In this document: piece after piece, positions 16,563 to 25,157 of the stretch
How positions within the stretch are numbered: position 1 is the stretch's first letter
Layout: the number at the start of each line of letters is the position of its first letter
Assembly (NCBI GenBank): GCA_016210565.1
Contig: JACQUA010000286.1
Span: 28,723-92,722, forward strand
From: Chloroflexota bacterium
GTDB lineage: Bacteria > Chloroflexota > Dehalococcoidia > JACQUA01
Direction of reading: 5' to 3'
Length of the DNA stretch: 64,000 bases
Notes under the pieces: generated by a model
Told to the model about the DNA's origin: nothing
Databases searched by the model: none
Seen by the model: only the letters and a program-made list of their open reading frames with translations
Program-made: the position numbers and the translations under genes

Positions 16563-17447
16563 ATGACTCAATTCTTCCAACTGACAGCAACCGGTCTGAC
16601 CGTAGGGATGGTCTACGGGCTGATTGCCCTGGGCTTTGCCCTTGTCTGGAAGTCCAGCGGGGTCGCCAACCTGGCCTTGGGCGAACTGGTGCTGATATGC
16701 TCCTGGTTCACCTACGGCATGATGGTCCAGGCCGGCCTGCCGCTCTGGCTGGCCCTGATCGCCGTCGTCATCTTCGCCCTGGCCCTGGGCTGGACCATCG
16801 AGAGGCTCGTCCTGAGACCGCTGATTGCCCAGCCGATACTGTCCCTGATCACCGCTTCCCTCGGCGTGGCCTATTTCTTAAGGGGACTGGTGACCTTTGT
16901 CTGGCCGTGGAGTGTGGACGCCCTGCCGCGCATGTTCCCGCCGGAACCCCTGAGAATTGGCGGGGTGGTGGTGTCCCAGGAACACCTCTGGGCGGCGGGC
17001 ATCTCCCTTGTCCTGTTCGGGCTGCTGACGGCTTTCTTTCGCTACCACCGGATGGGACTGGCCATGCGGGCGACCGCCGAGGACCAGTTGGCGGCCCAGG
17101 CTTGCGGCATCCGGGTGTCTTCTATCTTCTCACTGTCCTGGATGTTCGCCAGCGTGGTGGCCGCCGCCGGCGGCGTATTGATGTCCAGCATCGGAGGCAT
17201 CACCTTCGGGCTGGTAGAAGCCGGCCTTAAGTCCTTCTCTGTCGTGATCCTCGGCGGCCTGGAGTCCTTTGGAGGCGCCCTGATTGCCGGCCCGATCATC
17301 GGGCTCGTCGAAAACCTCGGTGGGGGCTATCTGACGCCCTATGTCTGGGCCGGGCTCAAAGACATCGTTCCTTTTGTCGTAATCATTATCGTCCTGTTCA
17401 TCAAACCCTATGGCATATTCGGAGAGCAAAGGATCGAGCGGATATGA
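16563..17447 (+). CDS. livH: Branched-chain amino acid-type ABC transporter permease LivH
   Basis: A 294-residue protein from ATG 16563 (MTQFFQLTATGLTVGM). It has 7-8 hydrophobic segments, the LivH opening GMVYGLIALGFALVWKSSG, the EAA-like stretch FRYHRMGLAMRATAEDQLAAQ and the C-terminal GGLESFGGALIAGPIIGL. It forms the membrane channel with LivM. The family carries branched-chain amino acids, but many homologues carry amides, urea or aromatic acids. No LivF/LivG ATPase or LivK binding protein is in the window. Confidence 0.93.
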   Translation: MTQFFQLTATGLTVGMVYGLIALGFALVWKSSGVANLALGELVLICSWFTYGMMVQAGLPLWLALIAVVIFALALGWTIERLVLRPLIAQPILSLITASLGVAYFLRGLVTFVWPWSVDALPRMFPPEPLRIGGVVVSQEHLWAAGISLVLFGLLTAFFRYHRMGLAMRATAEDQLAAQACGIRVSSIFSLSWMFASVVAAAGGVLMSSIGGITFGLVEAGLKSFSVVILGGLESFGGALIAGPIIGLVENLGGGYLTPYVWAGLKDIVPFVVIIIVLFIKPYGIFGEQRIERI

Positions 17448-17452
17448 TGGCG

Positions 17453-17555
17453 CAAAGACCCTTCGCCTGCCCCTTCGTTTCGCTCAGGGCTTCGGCTCAG
17501 GGTGACAGCTATCCATCCTGTCATTCTGAGCGAAGCGAAGAATCTCTTTGCGGAT
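17453..17555. repeat. R2-type palindromic repeat between livH and livM
   Basis: Contains AAGACCCTTCG, GGCTCAGGGTGACAG and TGTCATTCTGAGCGAAGCGA, that is, both arms of the R2 family, somewhat rearranged. It separates two genes that normally sit adjacent or overlap. Confidence 0.7.
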
Positions 17556-17625
17556 TAACGCAACCAAGGACTGGCCGGCCGTGAGTTTGCCCTGCGGGAC
17601 CGCCAACTACTCCTACGAACAGGAT

Positions 17626-18636
17626 ATGGCCACCATCCGGACGAGGCTCCAGTGGGCATTGTTCGTCGCTTTCCTGTTGTTCCTGGCTGCCTTTCCGCTC
17701 CTGTTCCCCAGCCGGTATTACATCAGCATAGCCAATCTCATTGGCATTACCGTCATCATCGTCACCGGGCTGAACATCCTGACGGGCTACTGCGGCCAGC
17801 TTTCCATCGGCCATGCTGGTTTTGTGGCGGTGGGCGCCTATACCTCTGCCATCCTGACCGGGAAGGCCGGAATGCCTTTTCTCGTGGGGCTGCTGGCCGC
17901 CGGGTTTGCCGCCGGGCTGGTCGGCCTGGTTTTTGGCATCCCGTCCCTCCGTGTGCGCGGCTTCTACCTGGCCATCTCCACCATCGCTGCCCAGTTCATT
18001 ATCATCTATGTCATCAATCATTGGAGCAGACTGACCGGCGGCTTCGTGGGTATCGACGTGCCGCTGGCCTCCATAGGGGGGTTCGTTTTTCGGAGCGAGA
18101 TGAGCCAGTTCTATCTGATTTTCGCCGTGGCCGGAATCTGCGTCTTCTTTGCGCGGAACATCGCCCGGACGAGATTGGGCCGGGCCTTCGCGGCCATCAG
18201 GGACAACGACCTCGCTGCCGAGGTCATGGGGATTAACCTCTTCTACTACAAGCTGGTGGCCTTTTTCATCGGGTGCTTCATGGCGGGAATTGCCGGTTCG
18301 CTGCTGGCCCACTGGACAGGCTCGATAACCACCGAGCATTTCACCCTGGGCGATTCCATACTCTACGTGGGGATGGTGATCATCGGCGGACTCGGCAACA
18401 TCCTCGGACCCATTTTCGGCGTTGTAGCCATCCGCCTGCTGGACGTGGGCGTTACCCGTCTCTCGCCGACCCTCCAGAGCACCCTGCCGGGCCTGTCCCT
18501 GGGCTTTACCACCGGCGTGGCGCCCATGGTCTTCGGGCTGGTTATCATCCTGTTCCTGATTTTCGAGCCCCGGGGACTGGCCCACCGGTGGGCGATTTTC
18601 AAAGCTTCTTACCGGCTATGGCCTTTTCCATACTGA
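17626..18636 (+). CDS. livM: Branched-chain amino acid-type ABC transporter permease LivM
   Basis: A 336-residue protein if started at ATG 17626 (MATIRTRLQ); an in-frame ATG at 17548 lies in repeat sequence and is less likely. LivM signatures are TGLNILTGYCGQLSIGHAGF, the conserved YTSAIL, and the EAA-like RTRLGRAFAAIRDNDLAAE. About nine membrane helices are visible. It pairs with LivH upstream. The ribosome site is weak. The next gene is on the opposite strand, so the ATPase subunits are encoded elsewhere. Confidence 0.93.
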   Translation: MATIRTRLQWALFVAFLLFLAAFPLLFPSRYYISIANLIGITVIIVTGLNILTGYCGQLSIGHAGFVAVGAYTSAILTGKAGMPFLVGLLAAGFAAGLVGLVFGIPSLRVRGFYLAISTIAAQFIIIYVINHWSRLTGGFVGIDVPLASIGGFVFRSEMSQFYLIFAVAGICVFFARNIARTRLGRAFAAIRDNDLAAEVMGINLFYYKLVAFFIGCFMAGIAGSLLAHWTGSITTEHFTLGDSILYVGMVIIGGLGNILGPIFGVVAIRLLDVGVTRLSPTLQSTLPGLSLGFTTGVAPMVFGLVIILFLIFEPRGLAHRWAIFKASYRLWPFPY

Positions 18637-18958
18637 AAAAATGCGAAGCCCGAATGACGAATGACCAGATAAGTTCCAAATTCCAAGCGCCAAATTCCAA
18701 ACAATCGGCCATCCCGACGAGTCGGGACAACAAACGATGAAAATGTCATTCTGAGCGAAGCGAGCGTAGCGAGCGTAGTCGAAGAATCTTTCGAGATGGG
18801 GCGCCGGACGAAAGACCCTTCGACTGCGCTCAGGGTGACATTTTCAGAGCGATCGTCCGAAAGAAATCAACATCTCAAATTCTGGCGCTCTCAGGCCAGG
18901 TCTGCGCCGGGGAGGATGCCATTGTGAGGAACGGCGTTCCCTATTCGGAGCTCCTGGC
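18637..18958. repeat. Gene-free spacer with R6 and R2 repeats
   Basis: R6-type snippets (AATGACGAATGACC, AAATTCCAAGCGCC) lie at 18650-18735. An R2 palindrome at about 18743-18842 begins TGTCATTCTGAGCGAAGCGA and ends CGCTCAGGGTGACA. Beyond the repeats no gene or signal is seen. Confidence 0.7.
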
Positions 18959-20236
18959 TCAGTCTGCCAGGTATTTTTCGGCCAGCCTGACCAGGAAATC
19001 GGCCTTGAGTCTCAGAGAGGCGACGTCTATGCGTTCGTTCCTGGCGTGGGGCAGCCGGCGGAGCTCTTCGTCGAAGCCCGGCGCCATCAGTTCCACTCCG
19101 TAACATGGAATGCCCGCGGCGCGCAAATGCCGGGAATCGGTGCCGCCGGAGGAAAGGCAGGGGAGGCAGGCCGCCCCGCCCCCGACTTCGCCGATCGTCC
19201 CGGCTACGAGCTTGTAGAAAGGAGAGGAGGTCGGAGAGAAGGAGGGAGGATTGTATGATACCTGGATTTCCACCTCATTGCCCAGCGTCCTGTTTAGTTC
19301 CCGGCGTATGTAACCCTCGTCCTGCCCCGGCAGGACGCGAATGTCCAGTTCAGTTTCGCAATAGTCCGGAACGATGTTGGTCTTCGAACCGCCCCGGATT
19401 ACGTTGGCAGAGACGGTCATCCGCGTGATTGCTTTGAGGTAGGCGGCGAAGGCCCTGTCATCGAACAGGCCTATGGCGCGGTCAACGGTGTCGGGTGTCA
19501 CCGTGAGGTCGGCGCCTTTAAGGTCCACCATGTCCTGGATGAGTTGCCTGACATCCGGCAGAAGATTGATCTCCGGCTTGTAGTTGGATAGCCGGTCAAT
19601 AGCCCGGCCCATCAGCGCAATGGCGTTTTTCCCCAGGTCAGGGGTAGAACCGTGACAGGAAACGCCCCGGGCGATGAGCTTGCTCCAGGCGACGCCTTTT
19701 TCGCCAACCTGCACGAAGTTGACCGTCCGGTCGCGAATCCGGTACGGAGCGTTTCCTCCTTCGTTCACGCAGAAGTCCGCCCGGATTTGTTCGGGGTGTT
19801 TTTCGAGGAGGAACTTGACCCCGGCGGCCCCACCGACCTCTTCGTCGGCGGTGGCGGCGAAAACGAGCCGGCCATTGAGTCCCGGTCTTTTTGCCAGTTG
19901 GAGCATGGCGTGGGCCTCGGCGGCCACCAGCGCCTTGCAGTCCAGGGCACCGCGGCCGAAGACCGTGCCGTCTCTTATCTCGCCCGAAAATGGGGGGACA
20001 TTCCAGCCTTCGCCGGCGGGGACCACATCGGTGTGCGCCAGGAAAAGGAGCGTCTTTTTCCCGCTTCCCACCGTGGCGATGAAGTTTTCCCGGCCCGGCT
20101 CTCTGGCCATGAGTTCATTGGCGATTCCGGCTGCGTCGAATACCCGCTTCAGAAAGAGGGCGAGTTCCTTTTCCCTTCCGGGAGGGTTTTCAGTGTTGAT
20201 CTTGATGAGAGAAGACAGTAGCTCTTCGACTTCCAA
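18959..20236 (-). CDS. M20-family metallopeptidase (ArgE/DapE-like deacylase)
   Basis: A 425-residue protein from TTG 20236, which is preceded by GGGAGGTAACC. The metal ligands of the family are visible: the histidine in FLAHTDVVPAG, the aspartate in GRGALDCK, the glutamate pair in ATADEEVGG, the acidic residue in FCVNEGG, and the last histidine in LPHARNERID. A dimerisation domain lies between (about residues 180-300). The enzyme should hydrolyse an N-acyl amino acid or small peptide with two zinc ions; its exact substrate is unknown. It is a stand-alone gene between repeats. Confidence 0.92.
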   Translation of the reverse strand: MEVEELLSSLIKINTENPPGREKELALFLKRVFDAAGIANELMAREPGRENFIATVGSGKKTLLFLAHTDVVPAGEGWNVPPFSGEIRDGTVFGRGALDCKALVAAEAHAMLQLAKRPGLNGRLVFAATADEEVGGAAGVKFLLEKHPEQIRADFCVNEGGNAPYRIRDRTVNFVQVGEKGVAWSKLIARGVSCHGSTPDLGKNAIALMGRAIDRLSNYKPEINLLPDVRQLIQDMVDLKGADLTVTPDTVDRAIGLFDDRAFAAYLKAITRMTVSANVIRGGSKTNIVPDYCETELDIRVLPGQDEGYIRRELNRTLGNEVEIQVSYNPPSFSPTSSPFYKLVAGTIGEVGGGAACLPCLSSGGTDSRHLRAAGIPCYGVELMAPGFDEELRRLPHARNERIDVASLRLKADFLVRLAEKYLAD

Positions 20237-20256
20237 AATGGTTACCTCCCAATACT

Positions 20257-20392
20257 GTAGGGTGGGTTAAGCGTCCCGATGCAGTCGGGACGTGAACCCA
20301 CCGTTTTGGTGGTTACACTGGCACCGGCGCCAATTCTGCCCTGGGAATGGTGGGTCCGTCCCGATTACCATCGGGACTTAATCCACCCTACG
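20257..20392. repeat. MITE-like palindromic element, family R1, copy B
   Basis: Starts GTAGGGTGGGTTAAGC and ends ACTTAATCCACCCTAC, with inner GTCCCGAT/ATCGGGAC arms and GAACCCACC/GGTGGGTCC. It is the shortest and tidiest copy. Confidence 0.8.
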
Positions 20393-20452
20393 CGGGATTC
20401 CCCGAATGACGGGGACGGGACAGGCACGGCGGCCTGTCGTACTGGTCGTTGG

Positions 20453-21217
20453 CTAAGCCAGAACCTGGTGCAGGGCGAAGCTGAAGTTGGTCTGGATTTC
20501 CTTCTTACCCTTGATAATGCCGGGATGGCCGTAGGGGTGGCCGGCCAGAAGCAATTCGCAGTCCAGCGCGGCCAGTCTGGCGACGCTTTGCTTCAGCAGG
20601 CGGATATCTCCCCCAGGCAGGTCCCACCGCCCGGTGCTGCGGTAGAAGATAACGTCCCCGGCAATCAGTGTTTTCTTCTCCGGCCAGTAAACTGAAATCG
20701 AACCCGGAGAGTGGCCCGGGGTGTGAATTATCTGCAGGACAATCGGGTCGGGCTTCCCCAGGCGCATTTCCCCTTCTTTGAGAAACAGGTCGGGTTGGCG
20801 TTCCTTTCTGGCTGATTTATCCGCTGGACCCATGCCCAACATGTCGGCGATGGTCCGGTTGCACGATTCTTTGTCCCCTTCGTGAAGGGCGACGGGAACG
20901 CCGGTCTTCTCGGCGAGGCTGAAGCTCGCTTCGCAGTGATCGATATGCCCGTGGGTGTTTATCACCAGGCCGATATCCTTGAGGTCGATGCCGTCTTTGC
21001 CGAGCTGTTCGATGAGGGCGTCGAGGCCGGGTTCCTCGTAAAGTCTCATCGCGCCCCGGCTCCCCGGGTCCCTCATCGGGGTGGCGATTACGTCGTGGCC
21101 CGGATCGATCAAAACATACCTGGCCTGGCCATCGATATGATAGCGCAAGGCGTAGCTGTTGCTGTTGTTGCCCTGTCCTTCCCAGACATAAGCAAAGACG
21201 TCCTTGACTAGCTCCAT
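20453..21217 (-). CDS. Metallo-beta-lactamase-fold hydrolase
   Basis: A 254-residue protein starting MELVKDVFAYVWEG. It carries the HxHxDH motif in INTHGHIDHCEA (about residue 92), a downstream histidine in HTPGHSPGS, the aspartate in AGDVIF and a late histidine in LAGHPYG, the usual dinuclear-zinc set of glyoxalase II-like enzymes. Its substrate is unknown; thioester hydrolysis or a flavodiiron-unrelated role is possible. An AAAGG sequence precedes the ATG. It is flanked by an R1 element and a divergent gene of unknown function. Confidence 0.9.
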   Translation of the reverse strand: MELVKDVFAYVWEGQGNNSNSYALRYHIDGQARYVLIDPGHDVIATPMRDPGSRGAMRLYEEPGLDALIEQLGKDGIDLKDIGLVINTHGHIDHCEASFSLAEKTGVPVALHEGDKESCNRTIADMLGMGPADKSARKERQPDLFLKEGEMRLGKPDPIVLQIIHTPGHSPGSISVYWPEKKTLIAGDVIFYRSTGRWDLPGGDIRLLKQSVARLAALDCELLLAGHPYGHPGIIKGKKEIQTNFSFALHQVLA

Positions 21218-21293
21218 GGAATGCCTTTCTTCAGATTGCCCGGTCTGATATACTTACAGGGGCTATTATAATACAAATCGGGGGCAAAATATC

Positions 21294-21860
21294 ATGGCTG
21301 AGCCAAAAATGAAAAGCTCGTGGGAAATCGCCATGGAACGGGCGGAGAAGCTGGGCAAACCGTCTGAGGAGGAGATAAAAAAGAGGCGGGAAGAGACATA
21401 CGTTCCCATCGGACAGGCCCTGGCCAAAAAGTACCTTTCAGGGCTGCCCGTCAGAGACCTCAATATCGAGCTGGAGAAATACCGCGACGAAGACCTCAAG
21501 GTGGTCACCACGGCGCTCCTGGCAGAATTGCGGGATGGCATCTCCCCGGCCAGGGCTGAGGCAACGGACAGGGCAGTCGAGGCGTGGCGCTTATTGCGCC
21601 CGTCCGCCGTCACCGAAAGGGTCGCGGGCGACATCAAGAAGCTGATGGCGGATTATGAGGAGGCAAAGAAGGAAGAAGAGGAGCGCGCCGCGCCCCTGGC
21701 GGAGGAAGACGTCTGGCGGGAACTGGAGGCGGAAGGCATCGCCGGCAGCGCCGTAGCGGTCAACTTGCAGAAGGCGATGTCCCGTCCCGTATCGCTCGAA
21801 GGCCTGAACAAAGCATTCGCAACGAAGCTGGAAGAGCTGAAAGACCAACTCGAGGAATAG
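21294..21860 (+). CDS. Conserved-looking charged coiled-coil protein of unknown function
   Basis: A 188-residue protein that I do not recognise. It is rich in Glu, Lys and Ala, with long predicted helices at residues 15-60, 95-145 and 165-188. It has no membrane segment or signal peptide and no cysteine motif. The codon use is like its neighbours and the frame fills the space between two divergent or convergent genes. A TATTATAATAC sequence about 30 nt upstream could hold a -10 element. A structural or chaperone-like role is possible, but nothing shows it. Confidence 0.7.
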   Translation: MAEPKMKSSWEIAMERAEKLGKPSEEEIKKRREETYVPIGQALAKKYLSGLPVRDLNIELEKYRDEDLKVVTTALLAELRDGISPARAEATDRAVEAWRLLRPSAVTERVAGDIKKLMADYEEAKKEEEERAAPLAEEDVWRELEAEGIAGSAVAVNLQKAMSRPVSLEGLNKAFATKLEELKDQLEE

Positions 21861-21870
21861 CGCCATCGGT

Positions 21871-21965
21871 ACCACAGGCCGCCGTGCCTGTGAGAGATGG
21901 AGTTCAGGCAAGGCCGCGACTAACAACGCCGCCGGTACCACAGGCCGCCGTGCCTGTGAGAGGCG
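21871..21965. repeat. Two copies of a short palindromic repeat (R4)
   Basis: GGTACCACAGGCCGCCGTGC followed by CTGTGAGAG occurs twice (about 21868 and 21933), about 65 nt apart. Each has ACAGGC..GCCTGT arms. Confidence 0.75.
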
Positions 21966-22095
21966 GATATCCTGCCATCACTGACACGTCGGGACGGCCG
22001 CGCCCTGCGTCGTTCCCCAGTGCACGGCATGCCGTGCCGCGACGGCGGCCGGACATGTTCGGCCCGGCGTCATTCGTCATTCAGACCTTGATTCG

Positions 22096-23328
22096 TCATT
22101 CGCCCTCGATCAAGTCGGGGGTCGTCATTCCTTCGTGAGGGTATTTGGCCAGCAAGAGCGGGATATGCTCTTCCCGCAGCAGGGGAACGGGCAGGCCGTG
22201 GCCCTGTTCCCTGAGTTTCTTGACTGAACTATTGTCCGCAGTCAGCCCGTGGAGGCTGACCCGTTCCAGGCCCCTGGTCTGTATCAGTACCTTGAAGTTG
22301 CCGAACCCTTCGGGGCGCGCGAGCTCGATCATGGCAAAACGATTGGCGAGATAGGTTTCCAGGGACAGGCCGCGACGCCGGAGCTGCTGGATGAAGACCT
22401 TCAGGCCCAGGTTTTCCAGGAACCGTCCCTGCGAGATGAGGCCCTGGCCGGCGAGTCCTGCCCTGAACCCGGCGGATATAACTGCCGAAAAGTCCACGTG
22501 ACTGGTGATGTCCTGTTGCCCGATGTTGACATAATAATTACTGCCAGCCATGTGCCGGTGATAGGTCATCAGTGTACCCTGCCTCCTGGTGGGGGAGTAA
22601 AGGTCGGGGGCCAGGTCGCCGTAGTCTATAGTTAACAGGAAACCTGTTTCGAGTCTCTGTCCGGCCTGCCCGACCCACCGGGCGGCCTCCAGGTTGATTT
22701 CCGCCTGTTGGCCTTCGACCATGCAGACGTTCTCGCCGGCGAGGTATTGCTCGATCGCCGGGCTGGAAGGACTGCCGGCCATTTCGACAAACTCGCCGTC
22801 CTTCACGGTGACATAAATCTCCTGTAGCCGGCCATCGAGCATGACCAGGCGATGAACCGGAAGGGCGTCCAGCAACTCGTTAGACAAAATGCAGCCGGTA
22901 ATGCGGTTGGGAAGGGAGGTGAGCTGGGGATCGCTGGCGGCGCCGGGGGGAGCGGGGACAGCAAAGGCGGACTGCTTCTCCCAGGCGGTGTAGCGCAAGG
23001 AACCGGCGAAAGCCGGCGACAGATGAGGCAGGTATCCCAGAATGTCCTGGGCCAAGAGGCCCTTGCCTGCACCGGCTTCCACCACCTGGAAAACATCCGG
23101 CTTGTCGAGCAGCTCCCACATTTGCTCCAGTTGCAGGGCCAGGAGTGCGCCGAACATGGGATGGGTGGCCGGACTGGTATAGAAGTCGCCATGGGCTCCT
23201 ACCCTTTCCGCGTCGCGGCAGTAGTAGCCCAGGGTGGGGTGGTAGAGCGCCATGTCCATGAAGTCCCGGAAGGTTATGGGACTGGAGGCGGCGATGCGGT
23301 CTTTGATGAGGCTTTCAAGGGCGTTCAC
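22096..23328 (-). CDS. SAM-dependent methyltransferase, MidA/NDUFAF7 family (DUF185)
   Basis: A 410-residue protein from GTG 23328 (VNALESLIKDRI); the frame is open further upstream, but that stretch is repeat sequence. The family hallmarks are present: the MALYHPTLGYYCRD-type opening, GDFYTSPATHPMFGALLA, and the SAM-binding VVEAGAGKGLLAQDIL. In mitochondria the homologue NDUFAF7 methylates an arginine of complex I subunit NDUFS2; the bacterial targets are unknown. No complex I genes are near. It is followed downstream only by repeats. Confidence 0.9.
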   Translation of the reverse strand: MNALESLIKDRIAASSPITFRDFMDMALYHPTLGYYCRDAERVGAHGDFYTSPATHPMFGALLALQLEQMWELLDKPDVFQVVEAGAGKGLLAQDILGYLPHLSPAFAGSLRYTAWEKQSAFAVPAPPGAASDPQLTSLPNRITGCILSNELLDALPVHRLVMLDGRLQEIYVTVKDGEFVEMAGSPSSPAIEQYLAGENVCMVEGQQAEINLEAARWVGQAGQRLETGFLLTIDYGDLAPDLYSPTRRQGTLMTYHRHMAGSNYYVNIGQQDITSHVDFSAVISAGFRAGLAGQGLISQGRFLENLGLKVFIQQLRRRGLSLETYLANRFAMIELARPEGFGNFKVLIQTRGLERVSLHGLTADNSSVKKLREQGHGLPVPLLREEHIPLLLAKYPHEGMTTPDLIEGE

Positions 23329-23491
23329 GGCACGATCACTTTTCACCGGAGTGGCGCAGAGGACGCCGAGAAAGACGCACCCAGGCACTTGTTTTGCACC
23401 GTAACGATTCCTTTGCGCTCTCAGCGTCTCTGCGGTGACGAGTTACCGGCGCGCGGGCACGGCATGCCGTGCCGCTACTGTCTGCTGGCTA

Positions 23492-24721
23492 CTAACTACT
23501 GACTACTCGTTGAGGGGCGGTCGCCGGTTCGGGCCGGGCGACGGTGTTGCCTATGGCCAGGCCGGCGAGGGATAGGGCGAGGCTAAATCCGGCCCAGGAA
23601 AGGGTAGCCCACCAGAGGCCGATGAGGTCGGCCATGAATCCAAAAACGGCGGCGCCAAAAACGGTGCCGACATAGAAAGATGTCTGAAAATAGCCGAAGG
23701 CCTCGCCCCTTCGTGAAGGAGTGGACACGTCGCCCACCAGAGCCTGGAGGGCGGGCGTGGCGAAGGCCGACCCCGCGCCGGCGAGGGCGACTGCGATGAG
23801 AAGCGTCCAGTAGCCGCCCGGGAAAGAGTACCACAGGACGCCGGCGGTGGCGATCAGCGAGCCGTAGATAGGGGGCCATTTCCTGCCGAAACGGTCGCTG
23901 ACCAGTCCACCGGGGAAGTTGAAGACGGCCAGCATAATGCCGTGAGCAAACATCAGCGCGCCGACCATCGATTCGGAAACGCTGAAAAGCGCCACGACGT
24001 AAAGCGGCAGGATGGCATTGTTGAAGCTGGTGCAGAAACCACCCCGGGACCTCATGGCGCAGGCGCCCATGAAGGAAAGGAAAGCGCCCTCTTTCAGAAG
24101 TACCGGTTTGCGGGTTCTGGGGCCGGCCGGGGTGGCAGCGACCGGGGCCCGTCCTCGCAGCTCCTTGAAAGCTACCAGGCCGAAAAGCGCCCCGGCCCCG
24201 GCTATGAATGCCCACAGCCCGAAGACCGCCAGGAAACCAAAGGCCCTGGTGACGAAGCCTCCGACCAGCGGTCCCAGGCCAACGCCCAGAAAGAAAATGG
24301 TGTTGTAAATACCCATCACCCGGCCTCGCTCGTGGGGCTGCGTCTCATCGGTGAGCTGGGCGAGCAGGGGTGGCCAGACGCAGCCGATGGAGAGCCCGCC
24401 CAGGGTCTGGAGGGCAAAGAAGTGCCAGGGCTGGCTGGCGAAGTTGTATAGCACGGCGGCCAGGGTGACGCCGGCAAATCCGGCCACGATGAACCGCTTG
24501 CGCCCGATTCTGTCCGAAACTTTGCCCACCGGTATCTGGGTAATGAGCTGGGCGGCGGCATAGATTGACACCATCGCCCCGATGATGGAGTAGCTGGAAC
24601 CCAGCGAGGCGGCGTAGAGGGCGAGCCCGGGCAATATGACTCCGTAGCCGGTATTGGCCAGGAAGATCAGGACGAAGATTACAATCCGGTTGTTGGATAT
24701 CAAGGGTCTCCTCGGTTGCAT
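23492..24721 (-). CDS. Major facilitator superfamily transporter
   Basis: A 409-residue protein with 12 hydrophobic segments and the MFS loop motif GKVSDRIGRKRFIV after helix 2, with a second half-motif GLVSDRFGRKWPP after helix 8. It is most like drug/metabolite exporters; the substrate is unknown. ATG 24721 lacks a ribosome site, whereas TTG 24703 (LISNNRIV) has GAGGAG four bases upstream and may be the true start. It is a single-gene unit with repeats on both sides. Confidence 0.9.
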   Translation of the reverse strand: MQPRRPLISNNRIVIFVLIFLANTGYGVILPGLALYAASLGSSYSIIGAMVSIYAAAQLITQIPVGKVSDRIGRKRFIVAGFAGVTLAAVLYNFASQPWHFFALQTLGGLSIGCVWPPLLAQLTDETQPHERGRVMGIYNTIFFLGVGLGPLVGGFVTRAFGFLAVFGLWAFIAGAGALFGLVAFKELRGRAPVAATPAGPRTRKPVLLKEGAFLSFMGACAMRSRGGFCTSFNNAILPLYVVALFSVSESMVGALMFAHGIMLAVFNFPGGLVSDRFGRKWPPIYGSLIATAGVLWYSFPGGYWTLLIAVALAGAGSAFATPALQALVGDVSTPSRRGEAFGYFQTSFYVGTVFGAAVFGFMADLIGLWWATLSWAGFSLALSLAGLAIGNTVARPEPATAPQRVVSS

Positions 24722-24797
24722 CTGGCGAAGCAGAGAAAACCTATATTACACCAAACCGAGACACGCGGCAATTTGAAAGTTAGAAGGCTCATAAGGT

Positions 24798-25010
24798 GTA
24801 GGGTGGGTGAGGCGCCCGTACATCCAACCCCGTTGGGAAGCCGGACTGATTTCGGGCGCGGAACCCACCATGCACCCCTTTGCACTCCTTCCCGCGTAAC
24901 CCCGAATGGTGGGTTGCGCTCGCGGACTGCCACCAGACGGGCCGGTACAACTTGACAGGCTTGGTCCGAAGCATATTCTGTGGCGTGTCTGCTTGCTTCA
25001 CCCACCCTAC
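24798..25010. repeat. MITE-like palindromic element, family R1, copy C
   Basis: Begins GTAGGGTGGGTGAGGC and ends GCTTCACCCACCCTAC; inner GAACCCACC and GGTGGGTTGCG arms are present. At 213 bp it is the longest copy. It lies directly upstream of the AFOR promoter. Confidence 0.8.
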
Positions 25011-25037
25011 TCCGGCTGCTGCCTACTGGATTTACCT

Positions 25038-25066
25038 TTGACAACCGTGGGCCGGTGTTATACGAT
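25038..25066 (+). promoter_or_regulatory. Sigma-70-like promoter for the AFOR gene
   Basis: TTGACA (perfect -35) and TACGAT (-10, with TATACG overlapping) are 17 bp apart, about 90 nt upstream of the AFOR start. Confidence 0.6.
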
Positions 25067-25093
25067 AGGCCATTGCCGTTTTCAGGATGCTGT

Positions 25094-25145
25094 CGACAGG
25101 CAGGGACGCCTGTCGTACCGGGTGGACAGGCAGGGACGCCTGTCC
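25094..25145. repeat. Two R4 units in the AFOR leader
   Basis: ACAGGCAGGGACGCCTGTCG and ACAGGCAGGGACGCCTGTCC lie back to back between the promoter and the start codon. Each is a small hairpin in the predicted 5' leader. Confidence 0.75.
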
Positions 25146-25157
25146 TACTGAAGGAGT

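Noticed and set aside
24700..25044. 114-codon minus-strand frame
   Set aside because: It lies in an R1 element and has no ribosome site; translation is repeat-derived.
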